The notes below the pieces were generated by a model. The model made no database searches. It worked only from the letters and a program-made list of their open reading frames with translations, and was not told the origin of the DNA. Of a stretch of DNA of 64,000 bases, positions 22,051 to 33,461 are shown in pieces (the first letter of the stretch is position 1; each line of letters opens with the position of its first letter). The position numbers and the translations under genes were made by a program. The DNA lies in the NCBI GenBank assembly GCA_026901365.1, contig QLOH01000150.1, positions 620,001-684,000 of the forward strand, written 5' to 3'. This DNA is from Sesbania bispinosa (Eukaryota; Streptophyta; Magnoliopsida; Fabales; Fabaceae).

Positions 22051-23973
22051 GTGCAACTGGTCCTTCAGGGACCACCTCTACTTTGGATGGATTTCAGAAG
22101 AAGAGTAATTTCGAGCTTTGTAGCTCGAACCTCAGCATATATTGCTGAGAGGAAATTTGAAGCGGCCTTAGAGGCCGCAGATTATAGAACGATCTTCGAG
22201 ACCGAAGTAAATTTTGAACATAAATTCAAAATGAATTTTGAAACGGCTCTAGTGGTCGTACAAGATATTGAATGTGAAAATATAAAAGATTCGAACATGA
22301 GATTCGAAGAGGAAGAAATATTTATTGAAAGACTTGATTGCATATATGATGATACTCCTCTTGGGTTCGAAAGAGCTTTGTCTCATGGAATTGAAAAGAT
22401 GGAGGCTCAAGATCCTCTTGAAGAAGTGAATTTGGGAGATGTCAAAAACCCAAGGCCAACTTTTGTGAGTAAGAATTTATCAAAAGAATTTAAGTGTAAG
22501 TTGATCAAATTAATTAAAGAATATAAAGACTGTTTTGCATGGGATTATCATAAAATGCCTGGTCTAAGTAAAGAGCTTGTGGAACATAAATTGCCTACGT
22601 TTCCTGATAAGAAACCTGTGAAGCAAGCACCTCAAAGATTTGCACCTGAAATTATATTGAAGATCAAAAGTGAAATCGAGAGGTTATTAAAAGCTAAGTT
22701 CATTCTAACTGCCAGATATGTTGACTGGATTTCTAATATAGTACCTGTTATTAACAAAAATGGTTCTTTAAGAGTTTGCATAGATTTTAGAGATTTGAAT
22801 AAAGCAACTCCTAAGGATGAGTATCCTATGCCAGTATCTGATATGTTAATAGATTCAGCAGCAGGTAATGAAATATTAAGTATGTTAGATGGTTATTCAG
22901 GATACAACCAGATTTTTATTGCTGAAGAGGATATTTCGAAAACTGCTTTTCGGTGTCCTGGTGCAATAGGCACTTATGAATGGGTAATGATGCCCTTTGG
23001 CCTTAAAAATGTTGGTGCTACTTATCAAAGGGCCATGAATTCTATTTTTCATGATTTAATAGGTAGATTCATGCAAGTTTATATTGATGATGTAGTAGTA
23101 AAGTCCAAATCAAAAAATGATCATCTTTCGAATTTGAAAGAAGCATTTGAAAGGATGAGGCTACATAAGTTAAAAATGAATCCTATTAAGTGTGCCTTTG
23201 GTGTATTTGCAGGTAACTTTCTAGGCTTCTTGGTTCATCAGAAAGGAGTTGAGATTGATAAAAATAAAGTAAAGGCAATTCTTGAAACTTCTCCTCCTTC
23301 GAACAAGAGGCAATTACAGTCTTTATTGGGTAAAATCATTCGAAAATTTATTGCAAATCTTTCAGCCAAGACCAAGGTGTTTTCTCCTCTGTTAAAACTC
23401 AAGAAGGAAGAGAAATTTGAATGGAAAGAGGAACATCAGGTGGCATTCAAAGAAATAAAGAGGATTCTCACAAATCCTCCTATTATGACACCTCCAATTC
23501 AAGGAAAGCCTTTGAAACTATATATCTCTGCATCTGAAGAGACTTTGGAAAGTATGCTTGCTCAAGAAGATGAAAATGGAATTGAAAGAGCAGTGTATTA
23601 TCTTAGTAGAACTCTAAATGATGCTGAAACTCGATATTGTGCTATCGAGAAATTATGTTTATGTCTTTACTTTTCTTGTACTAAGTTAAAGTACTATGTA
23701 AAACCTTTCGACGTTTATGTAATTTCTCATTATGACATAATAAAGAACAGGTTATGGAAACCTATTCTTCACAGTAGAGTAGGAAAATGGGATTTAGCTT
23801 TAATTGAAATTTCGCTAACATATCTTCCATTAAAAGTTGTGAAAGGCCAAGTTATGGATGATTTCTTAGTTGATCATCCTCCTATTCGAATTAATGAATT
23901 GGACTTCGTGGGTTTAAAACCTTGGAAGTTTTATTTCGAAGGATCGAAACATAAAGCAGGTGTTGGAATATGA
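22051..23973 (+). pseudogene. pol: Element 3 reverse transcriptase and first RNase H
   Basis: RT motifs VCIDFRDLNKATPKDEYP, LDGYSGYNQIFI, MMPFGLKN and active-site YIDD with aspartates at 23086-23091. The RNase H-like domain follows from about 23500 (LYISASEETLESMLAQ, YAVIEK-type segment, ISHYDIIKNRL) and lacks the usual DAS start. Six bases are missing near 23337 relative to copy B, removing two residues without a frameshift. Open to a TGA at 23971-23973; the frame continues beyond it. Confidence 0.9.
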
Positions 23974-24408
23974 ATTCTTTTGATTTCACCAGAAGGATTA
24001 CCAACAAAAATAATGTTTCGAATAGGAATGGATCATTCCAATAATGAGGCTGAGTATGAAGCTTTATTATTAGGATTGGAAATTTTGATTTCATTCAAAG
24101 CTAAACAAGTTTTGGTTCGAGGGGATTCACAATTAGTGATCAAACAAGTCACTAAGCAATATAAATGTTTGAATCCTAAATTGTCAAAATATTTATTAAG
24201 AGCTTTTCATCTATTAAGACATTTTGATGAAGTTGAATTCGAACACATATCTCGAATTGATAATGAAGTTGCCAATGAATTGGCACATATTGCTTCTGGT
24301 TATAAAATGTGTGATTTTAAATTCGAAGAATTGATCCAATTAAAGAAGGACGTGCCAGTTATGAATTTTGAAGTTTTAGACATTGAAACTTTAGATACCA
24401 ATGATTAG
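23974..24408 (+). pseudogene. Element 3 second (archaeal-type) RNase H
   Basis: Starts before the TGA with FYFEGSKHKAG, where this family normally has Asp; here Glu is encoded at 23938, in both copies. Then NNEAEYEALLLGLE, VRGDSQLVIKQV and DNEVANELAHIAS carry the other acidic residues. A second RNase H between the first one and integrase is the hallmark of the Tat lineage. Ends at TAG 24406-24408. Confidence 0.88.
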
Positions 24409-25669
24409 AGAAAATCTTTAGTTGAATACTTGCAGAACCCAAGTATGCAAATGGATCGAAAATTAAAATACAGGGCTTTACACTATGTAATTTTAGCTAA
24501 TCAATTATATAGGAAAGCACCTGATGGTAACTTACTTCGATGTTAAGGAGAATCAGAATCATATCAAGTTTTTATTGATACTCATCAAGGGATTTGTGGA
24601 GCTCATCAAGCAGGTCGAAAAATGGAATGGGTTTTAAAAAGACAAAATTTATATTGGCCTTCATTAGCCACAGATTGTAATGATTTTTCGAAAGCTTGTG
24701 AAGAATGTCAAAAACATGGCTTCATTCAACAAATCCCTGCAAGTGAGTTACATTCAATAATAAAGCTATGGCCTTTTAGAGGATGGGCTATTGATTTGAT
24801 TGGTCAAATTTGTCCTTCATCATCTAGGTGGGCATAAATATATTATAGTGGCTATAGATTATTTTACTAAATGGGTAGAAGCAATCCCATTAAAAGATGT
24901 AACTCAAGAAGACTTGATTAAGTTCATTCAAGAAAACATAGTTTTTCGATTTGGTCTTCCTGAATCTATTTCAACTGATCAAGGAATGGTGTTTACAGGC
25001 CAAAGAGTTAAGAGGTTTGCACAAGAAAATGGAATCAAACTTCTTACTTCAACTCCTTATTATGCACAAGCGAATGGGCAAGTTGAAGCTGTAAATAAAA
25101 CAATTATTTCCTTGATCAAGAAACATATTGACCAACGACCTCGAAATTGGCATAATACGTTAAGCCAAATTTTGTGGGCATATCGAAATTCTCCTCGAAA
25201 TGCAACAAGATTTACACCTTATAAGTTGGTCTATGGTCATGATTCGATGTTACCAGTTGAAATTCATTTCCAATCAATAAGAGTGCAAAGGCAATTCGAT
25301 TTACCCACTCAAGATTATTATAACTTGATGTTGGATGAATTAAATGAATTGGATGAGTTTAGATTAATAGCCTTAGAAAATATCATCAGGCAAAAGGAAC
25401 AAGTATCTTGAATTTACAATCGTAAATTAAAATCTAAGTCTTTTGACGAAGGAGATCTTTTTTGGAAAGTGATTTTACCTGTTGATAAAATATCTAAACG
25501 ATTCGGGAAATGGTCTTTGAATTGGGAAGGACCATTCGAAGTTGAAAAAGTATTTTCGAATCATGTGTATTCGATTAGAGAATTATCAGGTGACAATCAA
25601 ATTCTAAGCATAAATGGAAAATACTTAAATCAATATAAACCAACTTTGCATGAGCTTAAAATTGTCTAA
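24409..25669 (+). pseudogene. int: Element 3 integrase (broken)
   Basis: The HHCC zinc region (DTHQGICGAH, then KACEECQKHG) lies at 24577-24720. A frameshift near 24820 follows. The core is open in 24800-25411 with AIDYFTKW, STDQGMVF and GQVEAVNK supplying D, D and E. TGA at 25409-25411 interrupts, then the same frame resumes (25469-25669) with WSLNWEGPFEV and a terminal HELKIV. The stops and frameshift are shared with copy B. Confidence 0.88.
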
Positions 25670-25754
25670 AAAAGAGCATTCAAATTAATTGGTGACTCCA
25701 AAGCACCAATAAGAAAGGGTTTTAATAGACAAACAACAGAAAATAAAGCAGAGT

Positions 25755-27154
25755 TTAGAAAGGGGGATTCTTTTTCATTGGCCCATAGACTTGATTTAGA
25801 TTTTTATATCGTTCTGCTAAGACTTTGTCCCTTTGTTCGATACCAGCCAAAAGCTCGTTCTATTTCACCAGCTCACTTGAAACATACTTTACCCCATTAA
25901 GGAGCTCGAGCTTTTTGTCTTCAAGTTTGGACATCGAAGTCTTGCATTTGCTTTCTTCTAAAATCAGAATCTTGTCATCCTCTTGCAGTTTCTTGATTTG
26001 TTCTTCAATAGTTTTACGTTTTTCTACAATTGAGGATAGCTGAGTACTCAGAGTCCCCATATTCTCATTGAGCTTTGACATTTTTGTTCTAGAATCCTTC
26101 AATTTCTCTAACATATCATCACTGTCAACTCGAGCTTCAGAAGCCTTTGTAGAATTTGATTGGTGCTCTCTCAAAATATCTTTAACTTTAATATAAAGGT
26201 TTTTGAAAGCATCCAATCCACTGAGTTGTTGAGGAGATAAGCTACTTTGCCGAGCATAAATTGCTTCAAGTTTCTTCTTAACCCTGTACTGATATTCCAA
26301 ATCTGTTCAAAAAATTTCGAGGAACTCATCAAGGAATATCAAATTCATTAAACCTTCAATTAAATCCTTTAAAGACTCAGTTGTTGGTTGATAAGACCTC
26401 GAGTCTGAGTGAGCAAAAGACATGGAACCTTCACTTGTTAGAAGGTTAAGGACAGCAAAGGGATTCTCATCCAATACATCCAAGCATTCTTTCAAGTTTG
26501 CAGGGGATAGAGTTTTGTTTGAGGAACTTGGCACAGCTTCTGAAGCATTCAAAGGAGTAGTTTGATGAGTAGCCGTCATTACACTTTGAATTTCAGAAGG
26601 ATTCTCAGGAATTATGGTCTCTTTGATTGGAGTCGAAGAGATGTCAATTTTTTGGATGATCTTCAGGTGTATCCTTGGTCAAAAGAGTTGTCTTAGTCTG
26701 TTTTTCTGTTTTGTTCTCTTTCAACTGAGAAGCCTCAAGAATGGACTCTTTTTCAACCTTCTCCTCAAGACCTGGTTCAACCCCTTCCATATTAGTAGTT
26801 TCAATATTCCCTTCTTCTTTTGATTCTGCTTCTTTTTGAGAAACCTCATCTTCTGGTCGAAATCCTGGAGTAGAACTTACACTTAGTTCTTTTTCTTCAC
26901 TTTCTTCTTTTGAAGAATTCTCTTGATCAGATTGATTGATTGGAGTTGGTTCAACTGCTGATTTTGAAGATGAGTTTATAATATGAACCTATAATTAATG
27001 AACATTGGAATAAGAATCATTCAAAGAGAATTTATAATGCTAAGGAAGAAATTCAAAATTCCACCTCAATGCCTTCTGGTATTAACATTTTCTTTGGCCT
27101 TGGCCTCTTTTGAGCAACATGTTTTATTCGAAGAGCATAGTATTTTCGAGCCAT
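25755..27154 (-). pseudogene. Antisense gene of element 3 (putative two-exon aORF, decayed)
   Basis: Read on the minus strand from ATG at 27154: a basic start (MARKYYALRIKH, then KRPRPKK), 30 codons, then a putative 76-base GT-AG intron (27064-26989) that removes a TGA at 27055-27053. After it a Glu/Ser/Lys-rich stretch stays open to TGA 26646-26644. A shift in an A6 run then leads into 26579-26310, followed by in-frame TGA (26309-26307), a coiled-coil-like stretch (26306-25863), TAG (25862-25860) and a last segment to TAA at 25757-25755. Antisense ORFs between integrase and the 3' LTR are known from Tat-type and other plant Ty3 elements. Function unknown. Splicing is my inference. Confidence 0.65.
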
Positions 27155-27314
27155 CTGTCTAGAGCACCAATAAAAGTTGTTCAAAAGGTTAATAAATTTT
27201 GAAAAGACAAAAGGTGAGCTGTTAATTGAAAGAAGTAATATTTTCTAATGCTTCTTCATGTTTTTAAAATATTAGTTTCTGCAGAAGTTAGTATGTTTCC
27301 TCGAAACTAATATT

Positions 27315-27327
27315 TTAAGGGGGCATT
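27315..27327 (+). other. Polypurine tract of element 3
   Basis: TTAAGGGGGCATT directly before the TGTTGGGGCTG that starts the 3' LTR. Confidence 0.75.
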
Positions 27328-27656
27328 TGTTGGGGCTGAAACTTAAAATTTTACTAAGTTATGAGAGATTAATAATTTCGAATGCAAAGGCATATGAAGA
27401 GATATTCGAAAGAGTTATTATTGATCAAGATTCATGTTAACTTAGTGAAATTTGAAGAGTTTATATTATTTCGAATTTGAAGAGAGATGTTGATTTCTGA
27501 ATATGCATTGAAATATAAAGCAGCCTTTATATTAGATATGTATTCAAATTTGAAATGCTTTTTTATAGCAAGAAGAGAGAATTCTAGATGAATTTGTTCA
27601 TTTATTGAATATGAATCAATTCTGAAGGCATGAGACTTAAGATAAACACAAGTCTT
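27328..27656 (+). repeat. 3' LTR of element 3 copy A, truncated by element 4
   Basis: Matches 17342 onward for about 330 bp, then breaks inside AAGTCTT where element 4 starts. The remainder of this LTR is not in the window. Confidence 0.93.
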
Positions 27657-28225
27657 TGTTGAGTCTCAAAAATATCGTAAAGAAGTTTATGAGACAGAAA
27701 TATTCCCAAGTTTTAATGGTTAACAAATTTAACTTAAAATATTTATCATAGATACATATTTAACTCAATCTCTTATCTATGATTTCAGCAAGAGCCATCA
27801 AAAGCTTAAAGGACTAAGTGTTGAAACTGTCTGAAGAAGCAGAAGCTGTCTGAAGAAGTTCAACCCGTCTGATACATCAAGGCTGTCTGAAGTCCCTTGA
27901 TGACATGGCATCTCTTGTCTGAAGTTGTGGAGACCCATATGTACCTGTTTGTTTCACGCACGTTCTCTGCTACAACAGCTGGCACCTTGTATTGCATTTT
28001 AAGCACGTTCTCTACCACAACTCGTCCTCTGCTACGCAGCAATTGCAACAGCAACAAAAAGCACTTTTTGGCAGGAGCAAACCTTGTAACGTGTCATAGA
28101 ATGTCAGGATTGTCAGGGAATATCAGAATTTGTCAGAGAATATTCTGTACTGCAACAGGCTGTCTCACAACGGCTATCATGGTTTTCACAAGCATTGATT
28201 TTCTTCAAGGGGCCAATCATTTGGG

Positions 28226-28233
28226 TATAAATA
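28226..28233 (+). promoter_or_regulatory. TATA box of element 4 LTR
   Basis: TATAAATA in GGGTATAAATACCCCC, with a CCAAT at 28213-28217 just upstream. Confidence 0.65.
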
Positions 28234-28455
28234 CCCCCAACCTTGAAGACCTCTACAGAGAAGAATTTTTTAAAAAAAGAACAAAAACTCTGCAAGTTTT
28301 TCGCTGCAACACTCTGATAGAATTTATCATCTTTGTACACACATATTGTATTATCTTGAGCATACCTCAGTAATCTTTGTACATCTGTAATTGTTTAAGT
28401 CTCAAAACCGATATAGTTTGTGAGCTTAAGTCTTTCTCTTCTCTGTAATTGTTTT

Positions 28456-28578
28456 GAGCCTGGAGAGGCTTGACCGTAAAAGAATACTTGGTTGTAGAGC
28501 CTGAAGAGGATTGACTGTAAAAGAATACTTGGTTGTAGAGCCTGAAGAGGCTTGACTGAAAAAGAATACTTGTAATCT
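28456..28578. repeat. 41-bp tandem triplication in element 4 LTR
   Basis: Units start at 28456, 28497 and 28538 (GAGCCTGAAGAGGCTTGACTG, then AAAGAATACTTG). The homologous place in the element 5 LTR (about 34517) has the unit once. Confidence 0.88.
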
Positions 28579-28922
28579 TGAGAGATTAAGAGAAAATCCA
28601 ATTGCTAGTTGGCATTGGGACTGGACGTAGCTCACAAGTGGTAGTGAGTGAACCAGGATAAATTTTGTGGCTAAGTTTTCTTACCCTTATCTCTTGTAAA
28701 TTCAGTTTAAACTAATCAAGGGGTCTGATTAATTAATCTAATATTTTAAAAGGCACAAAACATCTTTTAAAAACAATTTTTACAAGCCGTCTGAAAACTT
28801 CAGACAACCCTCCAAAAGCATGTCTGAAATTCTGTTTTGAGAACCTGTTTGCGAAAAGCTTTCTAAAATATTTAGAAACACTATTCAACCCCCCTTCTAG
28901 TGTTTCCCTGTGTTCCTACAGT

Positions 28923-28934
28923 TGGCATCCGAGC
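28923..28934 (+). other. Primer binding site of element 4
   Basis: TGGCATCCGAGC two bases after the LTR. Differs at two positions from the Met-type TGGTATCAGAGC seen in elements 2 and 5. Confidence 0.8.
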
Positions 28935-28985
28935 TTAACTCAGGGTTGAAGCACCTAACAAGTGTTTGAGGACTGAAAGATCCAT

Positions 28986-30740
28986 ATGGAAGCTTCTAAC
29001 AACAACAGGCAATACATCACAGAAGGAACCTCTATCACAAGACCCCCAGCATTCAATGGAGATGATTACCACTACTGGAGAGATAGAATGAAGTTGTTCA
29101 TTGAGAGCACCAACATTGATGTTTGGGATGTGGTCACTGATGGAGACAATGTGCCCATGCAAAATGGTGTGCCTATACCTAAGACTGAATGGACCTTGGA
29201 GTAGAAGGCCAGAGTCCAGATGAATGCTAAAGCCAAACTCTATCTGATATGTTCCTTGAATAAATCAGAATATGAGAAGGTTCATGGATGTACCTCTGCC
29301 AAGGAGATTTGGGATACTCTTGCAGCAGCCCATGAAGGGACTGAGACTGTCAAGCAATCTAAAATAAGTATGCTCATACATCAATATGAGATGTTCAAGA
29401 TGGAAGAATCTGAAACCATTGACTAGATGTTTGAAAGGTTTCAGACCATAACCAATGGACTCAGGTCCTTAGGCAGAACTTATAATTCTGGAGATAACAA
29501 TAGAAAAATTCTAAGGAGTTTGCCTAAGTCCTGGAGACCCAAAGTAACTGCCATTCAAGAGGCAAGAGATTTGAACTCTCTTAGAGTGGAAGAACTATTG
29601 GGATCTCTCAAAATCCATGAGCTTGAGCTTGGAGAAGATGACAACAAGAAGAAGTCTCTAGCTCTAAACTCTAAGGCCAAACAGTCTAGGCAAGGCAACA
29701 TCAAGGCTATGCAAGCTGAGGAAGTTTTAGAGGCAGATGAAGACTCTGAAGATAGCTCAGAAGATGATAATGATCTTGCCCTACTAAGCAGAAAGATCAA
29801 AAGGATGTTGCAGAATAGAGGAAAGTTCAGAAAGAACCAACCCTCATCATCTAAATCAGGTAAGTCAGGTAAAGAGTCTAACTCTGATAAAATCATTTGC
29901 TTTGAATGTAAGCAACCAGGGCACATGAAGGCTGATTGCCCAAGACTGAAGAAAAACAACTTCAAGAAAAAGAAGTTTTTCAAAAAGAAAAAGGGTCTTA
30001 TGGCAACATGGGAGGACCTTGATGAGTCAACTTCAGAAGAGGATGAAGATACTTCAGAAGAGGCAAATCTGTGTCTCATGGCCAGTCTACCATCTTCAGA
30101 CAGTTCTGAAGCTGAGGTATTCCCTCTTACCTTACAAGAAATGTATGATGATCTGGTGGAAAGTTCCAAGGAACTTTTCCAAGAGTATAAGAATCTATCC
30201 AAAGCCCACATAGAAATGTGTAATAAGTATGAGCCACTTGAGATAGAACATATTATGCTCAAGGAAAAGGCTCTTGAAGCTGAAAACTGCAGTTCACAAG
30301 CTGTGTCTGAAGAAAATAAGAAACTTTAGAAGCAGGTTGAAGAACTGACAAAATATTTAGCCAAATATGTCAAAGGAACAAAAAACTTGAACATAGTGCT
30401 TGGAAATCAAAGGCATTCTCTTGACAAAAGTGGACTAGGCTTTTGGGATTATAACATGTCTGAACCTCCTACTGTCTTAAATTTTTCTAAAGTAAAAAAG
30501 AAGGTTACTGGGTGTTCTCACTGTGATAAGCCTGGACACAATGTGACTCAGTGCAAACACAAGAGAAAAGCAAGACCCAAAGCTAACAAAACAGGACCCA
30601 AAAGAACATGGATACCTAAGAACTTAATTTTTCCTGTTGCAGATGTGTTTAACAGGACAAAGGAGACCCAAAAAATGGTACCTGGACAGTGGGTGCTCGC
30701 GACACATGACAGGAGAAAAGTCTTTGTTCCAAAACCTTAG
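28986..30740 (+). pseudogene. gag: Element 4 gag (three in-frame stops)
   Basis: Starts MEASNNN at 28986. The copia-type gag domain (PPAFNGDDYHYWRDRM) is interrupted by TAG at 29202-29204, 29424-29426 and 30327-30329, all in the same frame. A long acidic and Lys-rich region has a zinc knuckle CFECKQPGHMKADC at about 29898-29940 and a second CSHCDKPGHNVTQC near 30512. The frame is lost near 30650-30690 and pol continues in another frame. Confidence 0.9.
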
Positions 30741-33461
30741 ACCTAAAGAAGGAGGAGTGGTCACCTTTGGTGGAAATCAACAAGGGAAGATCACTGGTAT
30801 AGGGACTGTAGGTATAATTCCTTCATCCCTTATTAAGAATGTACTTCTCGTGGAAGGACTTCAACATAATTTACTGAGCATAAGTCAATTATGTGACAGT
30901 GGTTATGTAGTATCCTTTACTAAGGAAGGTTGCATAGTCAAAGACTCCTCTGATCAAACCCTTTTTACTGCTAAAAGACACAGCAATGTGTACAAAATTG
31001 ATCTAGAGGATCTAGCAAGTCAAAATGTAAATTCATTTCTGTTGAAGATGAAAAACAGATTTGGCATCAAAGACTTGGGCATGCCAGCTTGAGATTAATC
31101 TCAAGGTTAGCAAAACACAACCTTGTTAAGGGACTGCCCAAGCTTTCATACAAATCTGACATTTTATGTGAAAGCTGTCTGAAAGGGAAACAAACAAGAC
31201 ACTCTTTCAAGAGTAAGGATGTTGTTTCAACCAGAAGACCACTAGAACTTTTACACATTGACTTGTTTGGTCCTATTAGAACAGAAAGTCTTAGTGGGAA
31301 AAAATATGGGTTGGTCATTGTTGATGACTATTCTAGATTTACATGGGTAATATTCCTTAGAAACAAGGATGAGACTTTTAAGAATTTCACAGTATTCTGT
31401 AAGAAGGTACAGAATGAAAAAGGATTCTGTATTTCTGTCATAAGAAGTGATCATGGTGGAGAGTTTGAGAATGCAAACTTTCAAATGTTCTGTGATGAGA
31501 ATGGGATCTCACACAATTTCTTTGTGGCTAGAACACCTCAACAAAATGGGGTTGTTGAGAGAAAGAACATAAGTTTGCAAGAGATGGCAAGAACCATGCT
31601 CAACTCAAGCAGTTTACCAAGAACCTTCTGGGCAGAAGTTGTTAGCACAGCTTGTTACCTTCAAAACAGAATATTGGTAAGACCAATTCTGAAAAAGACT
31701 CCCTATGAATTGTGGAAAGGAAGGAAACCCAACATATCATATTTCCACACCTTTGGATGTGAGTGTTTTATACTCAACATCAAGGATGATCTTGGAAAAT
31801 TTGATGCAAAGTCTGACAATGGATTTTTCATTGGATACTCAGAAACATCTAAAGCCTATAGAGTGTATAACTCTAGAACTTTAACTGTTAAAGAAACTAT
31901 TCATGTAAAATTCAATGATGACAAAGAGACTGATAGAGAACTATCAGATCTAGAGGATGATTTTGCAGGAATGGAGCTGAATGACCATAAAAATTTGAAG
32001 GATGAGCAGCTGTCTGAAGTACCTACTGTTACTGAACCACTTCAGACAAATGTTGAGTCTCAGACAGATTTGATACCTCCTCAAATACAAGATTGGAGAT
32101 ACAAATCACATCATCCTAAAGAGCAAATCATTGGCAACACTTCAGAAGGAGTTAAGACAAGATCAAAATTCAAGAATCTGAATTCACTTGCTCTCCTGTC
32201 TGAAATTGAGCCAAAGAACATTGATGAAGCTCTGCATGATGAAGGGTGGATCCTAGCCATGCAAGAAGAGCTGAATCAATTTGCTAGGAGTGATGTCTGG
32301 ACCCTTGTTCCTAAACCCCATGCGAAAACAATTATTGGAACCAAATGGGTGTTCAGAAACAAGCTGTCTGAAGAAGGCAAAGTAGTCAGAAACAAGGCAA
32401 GATTAGTGGCTCAAGGATACAACCAGCAAGAAGGTATTGACTTCACTGAAACCTTTGCTCCAGTGGCCAGGTTAGAAGCAATCAGAATTCTTTTATCTTA
32501 TGCTGTAAATAATGGCATCAAGCTATATCAAATGGATGTTAAAAGTGCCTTTCTCAATGGTCTCATTGAAGAAGAAGTTTTTGTTAGACAACCCCCGGTT
32601 TTGAAGATGTAGCTTTTCCTGAACATGTTTTTAAACTTAAGAAAGCTCTCTATGGTCTAAAACAAGCCCCAAGAGCTTGGTATGACAGATTGAGTAGTTT
32701 TCTTATAACCAATGGTTTTGAAAGAGGAAAAGTAGACACAACCCTTTTTAGAAAATAGTCTAACAAAGATCTTATACTTGTCCAGATATATGTTGATGAC
32801 ATTATCTTTGGTTCAACTGATTCTTCACTGTGCAAAGAGTTTTCTAAGTTAATGCAATATGAGTTTGAAATGACTTTAATGGGTGAACTAAAATTTTTCT
32901 TAGGACCTCAGATTAAGCAAGATTTTGATTGTATATGGATCCATCAAGAAAAATATACAAAAGAAATGCTTAAGAAGTTCAACTTAAGTGATTGTAAACC
33001 CATGACAACTCCAATGCACCCTTCTGCATCTTTAAATAAAGATGAGAATGAAGAACCAGTGAATCAGACCCTGTATAGAGGAATGATTGGATTACTACTG
33101 TATCTAACAGCAAGCAGGCCTGACATTATGTTCAGTGTATGCCTCTGTGCTAGATTCCAATCTGATCCAAGAATTACTCACTACAAAGCTGTAAAAAGAA
33201 TTTTTAGATATCTTAAAGGTACTACTAATCTTGGTCTATGCAATAAGAAAAGTAAGGATTGCAGGGTAGTGGGATACTGTGATGCTGATTTTGCTGGAGA
33301 GAAAGTTGAAAGAAAAAGCACCAGTGGTGGATGTCATTTCTTTGGAGAAAATATGATTAGCTGGTCAAGCAAAAGGCAAAGCACAATTGCATTATCTACA
33401 GCAGAAGCAGAATACATCTCAGCAGCTAGTTGTTGTTCACAACTGCTATGGGTGAAGTATC
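30637..33461 (+). pseudogene. pol: Element 4 protease, integrase, reverse transcriptase, RNase H first part
   Basis: Protease-type WYLDSGCSRHMTG near 30680. A frameshift near 31040 precedes the GAG-pre-integrase and integrase parts (31089-32612), with intact D, D and E in HIDLFGP, RSDHGGEF and GVVERKN. A one-base loss near 32595 shifts RT, giving TAG at 32610-32612, and a TAG at 32757-32759 follows. RT active site YVDD is near 32790 and RNase H has CDADFAGE, AEAEYISA. Coding stops at 33461, where element 5 inserted. Confidence 0.9.
33457..33461. repeat. Target site duplication of element 5, left
   Basis: GTATC at 33457-33461 is repeated at 47043-47047. Removing element 5 and one copy leaves the RNase H frame continuous. 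Confidence 0.96.

Larger units (their letters stand above)
17342..27656 (+). mobile_element. Element 3 copy A: degenerate Tat-type Ty3/gypsy element with antisense gene
   Basis: 5' LTR 17342-18707, primer site, gag, protease, RT, RNase H, a second (archaeal-type) RNase H, integrase, an antisense gene, polypurine tract and the first 329 bp of the 3' LTR, which is broken by element 4 at 27657. The second RNase H after the first is diagnostic of the Tat lineage (Ogre/Retand group). Many stops and frameshifts are shared with copy B, so it was inactive before the duplication. Confidence 0.9.
27657..28920 (+). repeat. 5' LTR of element 4
   Basis: 1264 bp from TGTTGAGTCTC to GTTCCTACA. Contains clustered GTCTGAA words (27829-27924), TATAAATA at 28226-28233, three 41-base tandem repeats (28456-28578) and a conserved GGGACTGGACGTAGC segment (28617-28631). 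The 3' LTR is not in the window. Confidence 0.88.

Noticed and set aside
25825..26043. 72-codon plus-strand Ser-rich frame
   Set aside because: Shadow of the coiled-coil part of the antisense gene.
29555..30262. 235-codon minus-strand frame
   Set aside because: Antisense shadow of Lys/Glu/Ser-rich gag of element 4; Ser/Leu-rich composition follows from that.
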